A stretch of 42,331 nt of DNA from Chthonomonas sp. UBA2017 (GCA_002335425.1 DDCB01000027.1:1-42331), one strand, 5' to 3'; shown: positions 8,161-15,900, counted from the stretch's first letter. The notes: generated from the sequence alone by a model not told the origin. Program-made: numbers and translations.

Positions 8161-9806
8161 ATCACGGTCTTTTGCAGGTAGCCATCGCCCTTTTCCGGTC
8201 GGATCGGCTTGATCGCGCTGACCTGCTTCACGTCCAGGTCGATCAGCTTGAGCCAGTCTTCGAGCCCGTCCGACTGCGGGAAGATCTCGTTCTCTTGATA
8301 CTCTTCTCGAATCGAGTCCTCGACATCCCGGATCGAAAGGCCGTGCTCGACTCCTGGCTCGGCGATGCTCCGCCGAATCGCTTTGTCCTTCGCCCGGTCA
8401 ACCACCGATTTGAGAAGGGCTCCGCTGACAAAGTCTTTCCAGTACATCGTCTGAGTCGATCCGTTGCGGAAGAACACCTTCAGGAATTCGGTCGACGACT
8501 CTTCACGCCACAGGGCTTGGATGCCAGCTTCCAAAAGAGCTTTGCGCGCGCAGGACTCTTCGCCCTCGAATTCGGCCAATAAGCTCGGGTCGATCGGCAA
8601 ACTCTCCTTCAGATAGATCGATAAGATCGTGCGGCTAGAGTCGCGATCCGGACGTGCGACCTTGACCTTCCGGTCGATGCGCTCGGGTCGTAAGATCGCC
8701 GGATCGATGTAATCGGGCCGATTGGAGGTCAAGATCAAGACCACATTCTCAAGTGAAACGAGGCCATCCATCTCGGCGCAGAATTGCGGGACCACCGTAT
8801 TGCTGATGTTCAGCCAGCGACCACTCGACCGAGTTCGAAGGATCGATTCGGCTTCGTCCATAAAGATCACCACCAGACGACCTTCTTGAGCCTTGCGGCG
8901 GGCCGTTTCAAAGATCTCGCGGACCATTCGCTCGGTCTCGCCCAGCCACATGTTCAGAATCTTGGGGCCCGAGATGTGCATAAAGTACTCGCGCACCGGC
9001 TTGCCCGCCCGCTCCCCATAAGACTGAGCGAGGTTGTAGGCGATCGCCTTGCCCAGCAAGGTCTTTCCGCAGCCAGGAGGACCGTAAAGGAGCACGCCCT
9101 TGATCGGCTTTTTGTCGAATCGGGCATAGAGCTCGGGGTAGAGCATTGGGTGCTCGATGGTCTCTCGGACCAACTGAATCGCCTCATCCTGGCCGCCGAT
9201 GCTCGACCAAGGAGTCTCGGGGACCTCTTCGACGAAGTAGTCCTGGACCTCGGCTCGCTCGAAATGCTCGACCGCGAGACGCCCGCTCGGCTCGATGCGA
9301 ACCTCGTCGCCGACTTTGATATCCGCTTTAGTAAGCCCTTCGCTCCGATGGACGAGTCGGCCCATCGAGCCGGGGCCTTCTTGTCCGACTCGAAGTCGAC
9401 CATCAACCAGCAGCTCCGACACCTTGACCAGCATCCCGCCCGGATGCGCCGGCAAAAAGCCGACAACGCCATAGGCTTCGTTCAAAAGAACCCGAGCCCC
9501 CGGCACCATCTCGGCTCGGTCAAGCTTGGGGTCCACGAGCGCGACATACTCGGTCTCGCCGAGCGCAATGAGGACCTTGTCATCCTCCAGCGGGCGCAGA
9601 AATACCCCCAGGCGATTGGCGGGACTGGTCAACTTTTCGTAGGCCGCTTCAAATTCGGCAAGGGCCTCGGCCTGCTGACGCCGGGCCAACTCCATCTGCT
9701 CCAGTTCTTGGCGCATCGCGGCCACGTAGTTTTGAATCTTCGGGTCGGCAGGAGCCTGTTCGGCAATTCGATCCAAGATCTGGTGGGACAATTCTGATTC
9801 GGGCAT
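8157..9806 (-). CDS. proteasome-associated AAA+ ATPase (ARC/Mpa type)
   Basis: This 549-residue protein matches bacterial proteasome ATPases. An N-terminal coiled coil (about 25-60, rich in Gln/Glu/Leu) would bind a Pup-like tag, and two OB-like domains span about 65-190. The AAA+ domain has Walker A GPPGCGKT (242-249), pore region FMHISGPKILNMWLGETE, Walker B VVIFMDEAES, and sensor/arginine-finger region TSNRPDYIDPAILRPERIDRK. It would form a hexameric ring that unfolds substrates into a 20S core. Known Mpa/ARC proteins end in GQYL, which docks into the 20S pocket. Here the end is GDGYLQKTVI, so the GYL is followed by five residues. No pup, dop, pafA or prcAB gene is in the window. GAGG 5 nt before the ATG supports the start. 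Confidence 0.9.
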   Translation of the reverse strand: MPESELSHQILDRIAEQAPADPKIQNYVAAMRQELEQMELARRQQAEALAEFEAAYEKLTSPANRLGVFLRPLEDDKVLIALGETEYVALVDPKLDRAEMVPGARVLLNEAYGVVGFLPAHPGGMLVKVSELLVDGRLRVGQEGPGSMGRLVHRSEGLTKADIKVGDEVRIEPSGRLAVEHFERAEVQDYFVEEVPETPWSSIGGQDEAIQLVRETIEHPMLYPELYARFDKKPIKGVLLYGPPGCGKTLLGKAIAYNLAQSYGERAGKPVREYFMHISGPKILNMWLGETERMVREIFETARRKAQEGRLVVIFMDEAESILRTRSSGRWLNISNTVVPQFCAEMDGLVSLENVVLILTSNRPDYIDPAILRPERIDRKVKVARPDRDSSRTILSIYLKESLPIDPSLLAEFEGEESCARKALLEAGIQALWREESSTEFLKVFFRNGSTQTMYWKDFVSGALLKSVVDRAKDKAIRRSIAEPGVEHGLSIRDVEDSIREEYQENEIFPQSDGLEDWLKLIDLDVKQVSAIKPIRPEKGDGYLQKTVI

Positions 9807-9881
9807 CGTTGCCTCTTCCTACGCGAGAAGACGGGCCAAAGATCGGTGCGAATTCGGGAAATTGGGCGGCGGCCCCCCGAA

Positions 9882-11165
9882 TCAGGCGACGGCGACGCCC
9901 GCCAGTCCGGCGAAGGCTTCGATCGTCGTCTCGGCGATGGAGCGAAAGAGGTCTTCTCCGACCGGCCCAAGGGCCGCCATCGTCCGCTCGCCCTGGGCGT
10001 CGGCCACCGTCCCCGCGACCGACACAAGCCTCTCGCTTTCGGGCCCCTGAATGAGGGCAACTTCGGCGATCTGAATGACGACGCCTTTGACCGCCCGTTC
10101 CAGCGCCCGAGCGGTGGCGCGGGCCACCGATTCGGCGACGGGTCGAGAACCCGGGACATCGACCCCGGTAAAGATGGCCCCTTCGTGGCGAAGCCCGACG
10201 GTGCTCGGCGCATTGGACGGAAACTCGCCCGCCGACACCATGAGAAGGCTGGGCAGTGGCATCGACCCCTCGCTCCCGACACTTGTTGGCTCGGGATCGG
10301 AGTGAGTCGGGCTTTCTGGGGTTGGCTCAGGCACACTCGTCTTCTTTCGCTCGAGCTTTTTGGCGAGACAGTCGCGGCTGGCCAAGTTGATCAGCGAGTC
10401 GAGCGTAGCCGCGACGTGGACGTTCTCGCGCTCGCGCCCGCGCCGCCCCCCGAAAACGCCGATGCTCCAAGTGACGGGCTCTGGCAGATCGTCGATCGGA
10501 ATCTTGAGCATCCGGTCGTTGAGCGTCGTCACCAAGGCGTCCACGCTGGCCCGACTTCGGATGCTACCGATCGCGAACTCGTCGCCTCCATAGCGAACCA
10601 AAAGGTCGGTTCCCGGCTCGATGTTCTGCTTCAAAAAGTCCGCAATATAACGAAGAATACGGTCTCCGACGATGTGCCCATACTTTTTGTTATATTCGCC
10701 AAAGTCGTCGAGATCGACGAAGACGATGGTGATCTCTTGGCCTTCGGTCAGTTGCTCGACGCCCCACTCTCGGAGCGCATCGCTCCAAGAGAGATTGGTG
10801 AGCGGGTCCCAGCTCCGGGCGAGCTCGCGCAGCAACATCGTCGAGGTCACGACGCCCAACAAGTGGTGATGCTCATCGACCACCGGTGCCCACTCGAACG
10901 ACTTTTGGGTGAACAGCTCGGCCACGCGACGGATCGGCATTGTTGCCGGAATCTCGGCCGGAACCGGGATCATCACGTCACGAACCCGAAGCGACTCCGC
11001 GGCCCCCACGAGCTGCTCGTATGTAATGATGCCTACAAGATGATCTCCGTCGAGCACCGGCACGGCAGGCACCTGGTGTCCCTTGAGGAGGTGGACTGCC
11101 GAAGACACCTGGTGGAGTGGGTTCACCCAAACCGGCGTGAGCTTCAGGTCGCGGATCGTTCGCAT
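9882..11165 (-). CDS. CBS-CBS-GGDEF signalling protein (probable diguanylate cyclase)
   Basis: This 427-residue protein begins MRTIRDLKLTPVW; a GTG 24 nt upstream is the alternative start. Two CBS motifs fill residues 1-115 (VSSAVHLLKGHQVPAVPVLD and MPIRRVAELFTQKSFEWAPVVD). A GGDEF domain follows, with FVDLDDFGEYNKKYGHIVGDRIL and an intact RYGGDEF (GGDEF at 193-197). The product would be c-di-GMP, made under control of a nucleotide bound to the CBS pair. The allosteric I-site RxxD is absent: the position reads PGTD. After a Pro/Ser/Glu-rich linker (about 275-320), a last domain of about 100 residues (GAIFTGVDVPGSRPVAESVARA onward) is unassigned. It lacks membrane segments and is likely cytoplasmic. 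Confidence 0.88.
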   Translation of the reverse strand: MRTIRDLKLTPVWVNPLHQVSSAVHLLKGHQVPAVPVLDGDHLVGIITYEQLVGAAESLRVRDVMIPVPAEIPATMPIRRVAELFTQKSFEWAPVVDEHHHLLGVVTSTMLLRELARSWDPLTNLSWSDALREWGVEQLTEGQEITIVFVDLDDFGEYNKKYGHIVGDRILRYIADFLKQNIEPGTDLLVRYGGDEFAIGSIRSRASVDALVTTLNDRMLKIPIDDLPEPVTWSIGVFGGRRGRERENVHVAATLDSLINLASRDCLAKKLERKKTSVPEPTPESPTHSDPEPTSVGSEGSMPLPSLLMVSAGEFPSNAPSTVGLRHEGAIFTGVDVPGSRPVAESVARATARALERAVKGVVIQIAEVALIQGPESERLVSVAGTVADAQGERTMAALGPVGEDLFRSIAETTIEAFAGLAGVAVA

Positions 11166-11191
11166 AGGTTCGCGGAAAGTTATGATCACTA

Positions 11192-11197
11192 TACAGA
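11192..11197 (-). promoter_or_regulatory. candidate -10 box (TATAGT) before the CBS-GGDEF gene
   Basis: On the minus strand TATAGT ends 2 nt before an in-frame GTG (11189) and 26 nt before the preferred ATG (11165). The box lies just downstream of the large hairpin at 11202-11246. No -35 consensus is evident. Confidence 0.35.
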
Positions 11198-11201
11198 AGG
11201 C

Positions 11202-11246
11202 GGGACGCAGGACAGCCCGGCAAACGTGCGGGCTTTTCTGCGTCCC
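11202..11246. other. long stem-loop between the DnaA-like and CBS-GGDEF genes
   Basis: GGGACGCAG (11202-11210) pairs perfectly with CTGCGTCCC (11238-11246). Inside it AGCCCG (11214-11219) pairs with CGGGCT (11229-11234), giving a nearly continuous 45-nt hairpin. On the plus strand the inner stem is followed by TTTT, like a terminator, yet both flanking genes are on the minus strand. Read on the minus strand there is no U-tract. It could be a terminator for antisense transcription or a minus-strand attenuator/processing site. Confidence 0.6.
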
Positions 11247-11261
11247 AGACGGCTCAAGGGC

Positions 11262-12263
11262 CTATAGCGATTCCAATAACGCTCGTTCCATTTTCTCCAC
11301 TTCGAATTCAAGGTCGGATTTAGAAGCCAATGCTTGGGCGACATCGGCAGTGATGCGATAGGCCTCGCCGGGGTGCAACCCGAAGACCTGAGCGGTCTCG
11401 GCCTCGCTCAATCCGATCCGGTGTAATACAAGATAGACGGATAATGCGCGGCCCCAGGTGGGCTCTAGGGACCTTTGGGCCTGACGCGAGGTGCTTTCCA
11501 ACAAGAAATCCTTGAGATCCCATCCGTCCCGGCTCCCCCAATAACTCTTCAGAGTGCCGAGCGCTCGCAGCACATCGGGCCGGTCGGTCCAATCCGACTG
11601 GATCAGCTTCAGGTGCTGAAGTGCCCCGAGCAGGGTCCGCGCATTGCCTTCGACGCGCTGGGCCAGGAGATTCAGGAGCTGAGGCGCGAGGACCAGTCCC
11701 TCGGTCGAGGCGAGTTGCCGAACCACCAGACTTCGCTCGGCCAAGCTCGGCTCTTCGATGCCGACGACCGTCCAATCGCGATAGTAAGGCAAGAAGCCTC
11801 GGATCGATCGGGCGCCGGCCTCTTCGTTGAAACTGAGGAGTGTCGGGAGCCCCGAGCGGACGCGCCGGTCGAGAACTGTCCGGACTTGCTGTCGCAAGCG
11901 CGTCCGACCGAGTGCTTCTTGAACATCGTCGAGGATGAGAGGGACGCTGGCATCGGTTCGCCCTTGGTCGAGGAGTTCGCGAGCGGGGCGAACCGGAACC
12001 GGGACCCCTCGCTCTCGCGAGATCGACTTGGCGGTGGCCTCCAGGACGTGAGTCTTTCCCCACCCGCTCGGGCCGACCACGGCGACAAAGGTCTGGAGCC
12101 CCCCTGCCAAGAGCAAGCAGGCTTCCACCGCCTTGGCGTTGGAAGGCAACGCCGCAATGGAGTGAAAGCCAGCTCGATCTCGCTCTTCGAGTGCCTGAGA
12201 GAGGCGTTGTTTAGCCACTCCCCCAAATTTCACCAGCGCTTCATCGATGGCGATTTCTTGCAT
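11262..12263 (-). CDS. DnaA/Hda-like AAA+ ATPase
   Basis: This 333-residue protein begins MQEIAIDEALVKFGG. It follows the DnaA architecture without the N-terminal DnaB-binding domain. LPSNAKAVEACLLLAGG precedes Walker A GPSGWGKTH (64-72). Walker B LILDDVQ follows, then the sensor-region segment VVGIEEPSLAERSLVVRQLA, and NARTLLGALQHLK corresponds to the RELEGAL region. The C-terminal part (about 265-333) has an HTH-like segment, IGLSEAETAQVFGLHPGEAYRITADV. It aligns with DnaA domain IV but lacks the DHTTV DNA-reading motif. It is therefore a paralogue, perhaps a replication regulator or loader, not the initiator itself. An in-frame GTG 12 nt upstream is an alternative start; neither has a strong SD. 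Confidence 0.72.
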   Translation of the reverse strand: MQEIAIDEALVKFGGVAKQRLSQALEERDRAGFHSIAALPSNAKAVEACLLLAGGLQTFVAVVGPSGWGKTHVLEATAKSISRERGVPVPVRPARELLDQGRTDASVPLILDDVQEALGRTRLRQQVRTVLDRRVRSGLPTLLSFNEEAGARSIRGFLPYYRDWTVVGIEEPSLAERSLVVRQLASTEGLVLAPQLLNLLAQRVEGNARTLLGALQHLKLIQSDWTDRPDVLRALGTLKSYWGSRDGWDLKDFLLESTSRQAQRSLEPTWGRALSVYLVLHRIGLSEAETAQVFGLHPGEAYRITADVAQALASKSDLEFEVEKMERALLESL

Positions 12264-12299
12264 TTTCAACCCCACAAAAACCCGAGCTTCGGACCCCTG

Positions 12300-12327
12300 T
12301 TGAACACCCCTCAGGAGCGGCGTTCAA
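12300..12327. promoter_or_regulatory. inverted repeat upstream of the DnaA-like gene
   Basis: TTGAACACC (12300-12308) and GGCGTTCAA (12319-12327) form a 9-bp dyad with one mismatch and a 10-nt spacer, 37 nt upstream of the DnaA-like ATG. It could be an operator or a hairpin in the leader. It does not match the DnaA box. Confidence 0.4.
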
Positions 12328-12398
12328 TACGTCCTCAGCACCTCCATCGTGACCGAATCGGGGGGCCAGATGCCACGCCCGAGTGCTGGACTTTTCCA

Positions 12399-13772
12399 CT
12401 ATTTGTGCACAATCTTGGGCCAGGCGGTGGAGTAATCAAAGTTTGGGCTGTGGTTGGGGGTGTGGCACGAGGTGCAGGCCGACTCACCCACCTTGGGGAG
12501 CGGATTTTTTTCGGGGTCTTGGGCGTGCTTGGCCGCCGGTCCGTGGCAGCTCTCGCACCCCACGTTCGCCAGATCGGGTGTTTTGGCTCGACTTTGGAAC
12601 CCGCCCTTGCGGTCGAGCGCGACCACATGACAACCCGTACAGTCGGGGTCCGGATCCGACCCATCTTTTTCAAGAGTTTGAAGGGCCCGCGCATGACGCG
12701 ACTCAGACCAGACCTGATGGGCCTGGGCGTGGCAACTCATGCAGGCCGAAGTTCCTGCGAACGCCTCGCTGGGCGCTCGGGGAACTCGGTCGAGAAGATT
12801 CTCTTCGGCGACCCGCCGTTGGTAGCTCGCATAAATACGCTGGACGCCAGGCTCATCGCGAAACTCGGGCGACAACAATTGCGCTTCGAGGCGGCCCCAG
12901 GCCCGGGCCGACCTTTGCCAAGGCAAGATGAGGAGCGCCTTGCCCTTTTCACCCCCAGTCACGATCTGGGTCGAACCTTCGCGCGGGGCCGGGCCTGAAA
13001 TCGAGTTTGAGCCCGAGCGATAGACCACAACGCCCAGCTCGGGGACCTCTCGGGCCACTTGGCGGGCCTCTTCCTCGCGCCCCTCGAACAGGAGCACCGG
13101 CACGAGTGAGCGCGGCGTCGCCTCGTCCACGATCCGACGGGCGACTTCGACGGGAGTCGGCATGCGGCCCCCGGCGACTTGGACCGACGTCGAGCTCAGC
13201 GGGCTCCAAGCTCCGATGAGGAACGACCCCGAGCGGACGGTGTCCCGGATCGGAACATCGTCGACCGCTCGGCCTGAGCTAAGGAGAAGTCGATCTCCCG
13301 AAAGCCGGCTTGCGCTCGCGAGCACCCCGACGCCGAGCCGAAGTTCGCGGTCTGTGAGTTGAATCGCATGGACCCCCATTTGGCGGAGGGCCTCGCTCGC
13401 AGTTTCGAGCTTTATCACGTCTTGGCGGCCCTCTTGGAGAACGATTCCGCCGGATTGGACAAAAGTCACCGCACCTCGGCGCCGCAGCCTTTGGATCGCA
13501 TCGGACATCCGACGAATCCCGCCGGTCATCGGCTTGACACACCCGCACGGCGAAAGATAGCCGTCGAATCCCCCGGCGATCACAAGCCACTCGGTTTCAC
13601 GCACCATGGGTCGACCTGAAGCCCCAGGCGGAGGCGCGGATGGCGGCGAAGACGGCGGCGAAGATGGGGGCCAAAACGCTCCGCAAACGACGAGACTCGC
13701 CGCCAGAACGCAGACCTTAGCGGATGATTTGGGCCGAAACTCGAAACGGAATCTTCGGTTGCTTGGGATCAT
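12399..13772 (-). CDS. exported tetraheme cytochrome with UshA-like N-terminal region
   Basis: This 457-residue protein has an N-terminal hydrophobic export segment (about 19-34), then a Pro/Ser-rich linker. Residues about 58-330 resemble UshA-type metallophosphoesterase-like proteins and include the conserved SPCGCVKPMTGGIRR (CGC at 76-78). The C-terminal 120 residues hold four CxxCH haem c motifs: CMSCH 344-348, CTGCH 378-382, CESCH 406-410 and CTSCH 433-437. The pattern fits the cytochrome c554/NrfB-like tetraheme fold, and His360 and His416 are possible distal ligands. Role: probably periplasmic electron transfer with a sensing or hydrolytic partner domain. Its start overlaps the DUF1573 gene end by 56 nt, implying co-translation. 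Related fusions are known in Planctomycetes-like genomes. Confidence 0.83.
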   Translation of the reverse strand: MIPSNRRFRFEFRPKSSAKVCVLAASLVVCGAFWPPSSPPSSPPSAPPPGASGRPMVRETEWLVIAGGFDGYLSPCGCVKPMTGGIRRMSDAIQRLRRRGAVTFVQSGGIVLQEGRQDVIKLETASEALRQMGVHAIQLTDRELRLGVGVLASASRLSGDRLLLSSGRAVDDVPIRDTVRSGSFLIGAWSPLSSTSVQVAGGRMPTPVEVARRIVDEATPRSLVPVLLFEGREEEARQVAREVPELGVVVYRSGSNSISGPAPREGSTQIVTGGEKGKALLILPWQRSARAWGRLEAQLLSPEFRDEPGVQRIYASYQRRVAEENLLDRVPRAPSEAFAGTSACMSCHAQAHQVWSESRHARALQTLEKDGSDPDPDCTGCHVVALDRKGGFQSRAKTPDLANVGCESCHGPAAKHAQDPEKNPLPKVGESACTSCHTPNHSPNFDYSTAWPKIVHK

Positions 13773-15321
13773 CGGTCACCACGGTCAATTCGGCTGAAAA
13801 CGGACCCAATTCGGCTTTGCCATCAAACTGCACCACGATCTTGAAGGTATCTCCCGCGCCAGTCGATTCGGCAAAGGCCTTAATCGAAGACGAACTGGAC
13901 TCGACTCGCACGACCCGGAACGGTTGCCCCGGGCGCGCCACAACCCCCCAAGCCCGAGTGGGGACTGGCTTCAGTTGCCCCAGATACAGGTTCTCCGGAG
14001 ACATCAGAATCCCTTTCTGCGCGAAAAAAGACCCTTCGAGAGTCGGGAACATCTCGTTGTCGGTGTGAACCACAATGCTGAAAACAGTTCTTCCTGGCGG
14101 AATGTCGGCTGGAAGCTTGAGATCCAGCTTCAAACCCTCGCGGGGCAAAGCCGGATCGCCGAGCTCAGGGTCGGCCAGGTTGCCTTTCCAAGGGCTGCTC
14201 GAAATTTCGGCAGGCAGGCCGCGGACCTCGATCTTTTTGATCTGGAACTTGCGCTCGGGGTTGAGCGCGAGATAGACCGAGCCCTCGGCACCTTGGTCCC
14301 CGACGATCCAGGCTTGCCCTTGCTCGCGAAGAAATCGAAAGGCGGGCTCCGATCGAAGTTTGACCGGGATGATGCGCAAGGAGGCCTCGGGGTCGTTCGA
14401 ATAGACCAGCAAATTTTTGTGGAGATTGCCGGGAAATTCGAGCGTGTCCACCCAGGCTTGAACGACGGCGCTGCCTCCGGGCTCGAGGGTCGAGGGCGCT
14501 TGGACTCGCAAGCAGCCACAATCGGGGACCACTCGGAGCTCCAAAATGGCATCGCCCGGGTTCGAAACAAGAAAGCTGAACGGCACCACATCGCCCTGGG
14601 GTGCGCGGTCTTTGATCAGTTCGCGAGTGTCCAAGGCGAGCTGAGGGCGAGCGAGTTGAAAGGTTCGCTTGGCTTGGATCGCCTGGCTCATTTGGCGCCG
14701 AAGCGCTTGAATCCGCTCAACAATGGCCACTTCGCGACTTTGGACCGTGTTGAGGGCCGGGTAGGGGACCTCCATCCGGTTGGTGGCGGCTCGGAGAATT
14801 TTGGTTCGTTCCAGCCCGAGCGCTTGAGCGATGGCGAACATGACTTCGTTCGTGATGTCGCGAGCTTCGACGCTGATCTTTCGCTCCGTCCGGCTCAGGG
14901 CGAGGACACCTTCGACCCACGGCCCAGGGCCTGGACTGTTGAAGAAATAGACCGCTCCGGCGGGCCCGCTCGTATCGGCGTTCGCCGGCAATGAAGCCGC
15001 AAAGCTTAGCTTGAGCGCGCCTGGTTTGCCGATCGAGACCCGAATGCTCGGCAACTCGGATTCCCAGGCGGCGATGGCGGCGTCACGAGCTTGCCGCAAC
15101 TCGGCTTTTCGCACGGCCGGCACCGCCGAATCGTCCCATTCAAGCTTGAAATCCATCGTCGGAATTCGCGCGAGGGCCTTTTCTGCCTCAGGAAACTTGC
15201 CCAAGCTGATCAATTCTTGCACCCGGTAAGCCGACTCTTGGAAGGCCCGCGTGGTGCCTGGGGGAATCGACGGCCGAGGAGAAGGCTGGAGCGCCAGGGT
15301 CAGAATCAGTGCGGTCAGCAT
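13717..15321 (-). CDS. exported DUF1573-domain protein
   Basis: This 534-residue protein begins MLTALILTLALQPSP, a short signal-like segment. Residues about 245-330 form a DUF1573 Ig-like domain with the characteristic PDCGCLRVQAPSTLEPGGSAVVQAWVDT and YSNDPEASLRIIPVKL. Later stretches (TVVTDDPKQPKIPFRVSAQI) look like further divergent copies of the same beta-sandwich. The N-terminal 200 residues are unassigned. DUF1573 proteins are exported and often neighbour tetraheme or UshA-like proteins. Here the gene directly precedes and overlaps one, so the two likely work together at the envelope. The CGC in DUF1573 and the CGC in the downstream protein are a shared feature. TACGCT lies 19 nt before the ATG; no SD. 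Confidence 0.82.
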   Translation of the reverse strand: MLTALILTLALQPSPRPSIPPGTTRAFQESAYRVQELISLGKFPEAEKALARIPTMDFKLEWDDSAVPAVRKAELRQARDAAIAAWESELPSIRVSIGKPGALKLSFAASLPANADTSGPAGAVYFFNSPGPGPWVEGVLALSRTERKISVEARDITNEVMFAIAQALGLERTKILRAATNRMEVPYPALNTVQSREVAIVERIQALRRQMSQAIQAKRTFQLARPQLALDTRELIKDRAPQGDVVPFSFLVSNPGDAILELRVVPDCGCLRVQAPSTLEPGGSAVVQAWVDTLEFPGNLHKNLLVYSNDPEASLRIIPVKLRSEPAFRFLREQGQAWIVGDQGAEGSVYLALNPERKFQIKKIEVRGLPAEISSSPWKGNLADPELGDPALPREGLKLDLKLPADIPPGRTVFSIVVHTDNEMFPTLEGSFFAQKGILMSPENLYLGQLKPVPTRAWGVVARPGQPFRVVRVESSSSSIKAFAESTGAGDTFKIVVQFDGKAELGPFSAELTVVTDDPKQPKIPFRVSAQIIR

Positions 15322-15362
15322 AAGGGGTGAGAGAGCTTCAGCGTACCTGGTTGGGTGAAAGC

Positions 15363-15377
15363 ACGAGTCGGACTCGT
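15363..15377. promoter_or_regulatory. perfect 15-nt palindrome between divergent genes
   Basis: ACGAGTCGGACTCGT has 7-bp arms around a single G. It lies in the gap between the divergent DUF1573 gene (start 15321) and the small membrane protein (start 15391), 13 nt before the latter. It could be an operator or a tight leader hairpin. Confidence 0.45.
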
Positions 15378-15390
15378 AGGAACCGTTACC

Positions 15391-15813
15391 ATGTTCAAGA
15401 AAGACGGGCTTCGTGGATTCCGGTTTTGGTTTCTTGCCGCCGCCCTTTACAATGTGGTTTGGGGGGTCGCCGTGATCTTCTTTCCAGGAGCGATCTTTGA
15501 GGCGGTGGGCATCGCCGCCCCGAATTACCCTTCACTCTTCCAATGCATCGGCATGATGGTGATGGTGTATGCCCTGGGCTACTGGTATCTCGCCATCGAC
15601 CCGATCCGATTCGCCCCTTTTGTCTGGATTGGCCTGCTCGGGAAGACCTTTGGGCCTCTGGGGTTTCTGATGGCGGCCGCCCAGGGTGAATTGCCGTGGG
15701 CCTTCGGCTGGACGATCGTTTTGAACGACCTCATCTGGTGGCCCGCGTTTTGGGCGTTCGCGTGGCGGTACGCACGCCAACCGATTTCTCCGAGTCCAGA
15801 GCCCCCGGCTTAG
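15391..15813 (+). CDS. small four-helix membrane protein
   Basis: This 140-residue protein (start MFKKDGLRGFRFWFLAA) is almost entirely hydrophobic, with four predicted transmembrane segments: FWFLAAALYNVVWGVAVIFF, YPSLFQCIGMMVMVYALGYW, FAPFVWIGLLGKTFGPLGFL and FGWTIVLNDLIWWPAFWAFAW. It ends in a Pro-rich cytosolic tail. It resembles a small family of conserved bacterial membrane proteins of unknown function, sometimes mis-labelled alkyl hydroperoxide reductase. The ATG at 15391 is preferred because the first membrane helix follows directly. An earlier in-frame ATG at 15355 would include the palindrome in the coding region. No function can be inferred. Confidence 0.7.
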   Translation: MFKKDGLRGFRFWFLAAALYNVVWGVAVIFFPGAIFEAVGIAAPNYPSLFQCIGMMVMVYALGYWYLAIDPIRFAPFVWIGLLGKTFGPLGFLMAAAQGELPWAFGWTIVLNDLIWWPAFWAFAWRYARQPISPSPEPPA

Positions 15814-15820
15814 CAAAAAT

Positions 15821-15850
15821 TTGCCCCACGGGGTTCAGCATGGGTACACT
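15821..15850 (+). promoter_or_regulatory. rpsA promoter (TTGCCC-N18-TACACT)
   Basis: TTGCCC at 15821-15826 and TACACT at 15845-15850 are separated by 18 nt, the best sigma-70-type promoter I see in the window. The predicted leader is about 45 nt and contains GGAAGGACCGAA at 15869-15880. That same 12-mer precedes the rel start. Confidence 0.6.
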
Positions 15851-15900
15851 GGCGGTTCCTGATTCTTTGGAAGGACCGAACTAGACAACCCGTGATCATC

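Noticed and set aside
11202..11246. c-di-GMP riboswitch before the GGDEF gene
   Set aside because: The hairpin lacks the conserved GEMM-type elements and is a simple nested stem-loop.
12337..12388. Terminator after the tetraheme gene
   Set aside because: CAGCAC and GTGCTG can pair but with a 40-nt loop and no U-tract, so not convincing.
13717..13772. Frameshift between DUF1573 and tetraheme genes
   Set aside because: The 56-nt overlap was considered as a possible sequencing or real frameshift of one gene. Each product has its own export segment and normal ending, so two overlapping genes fit better.
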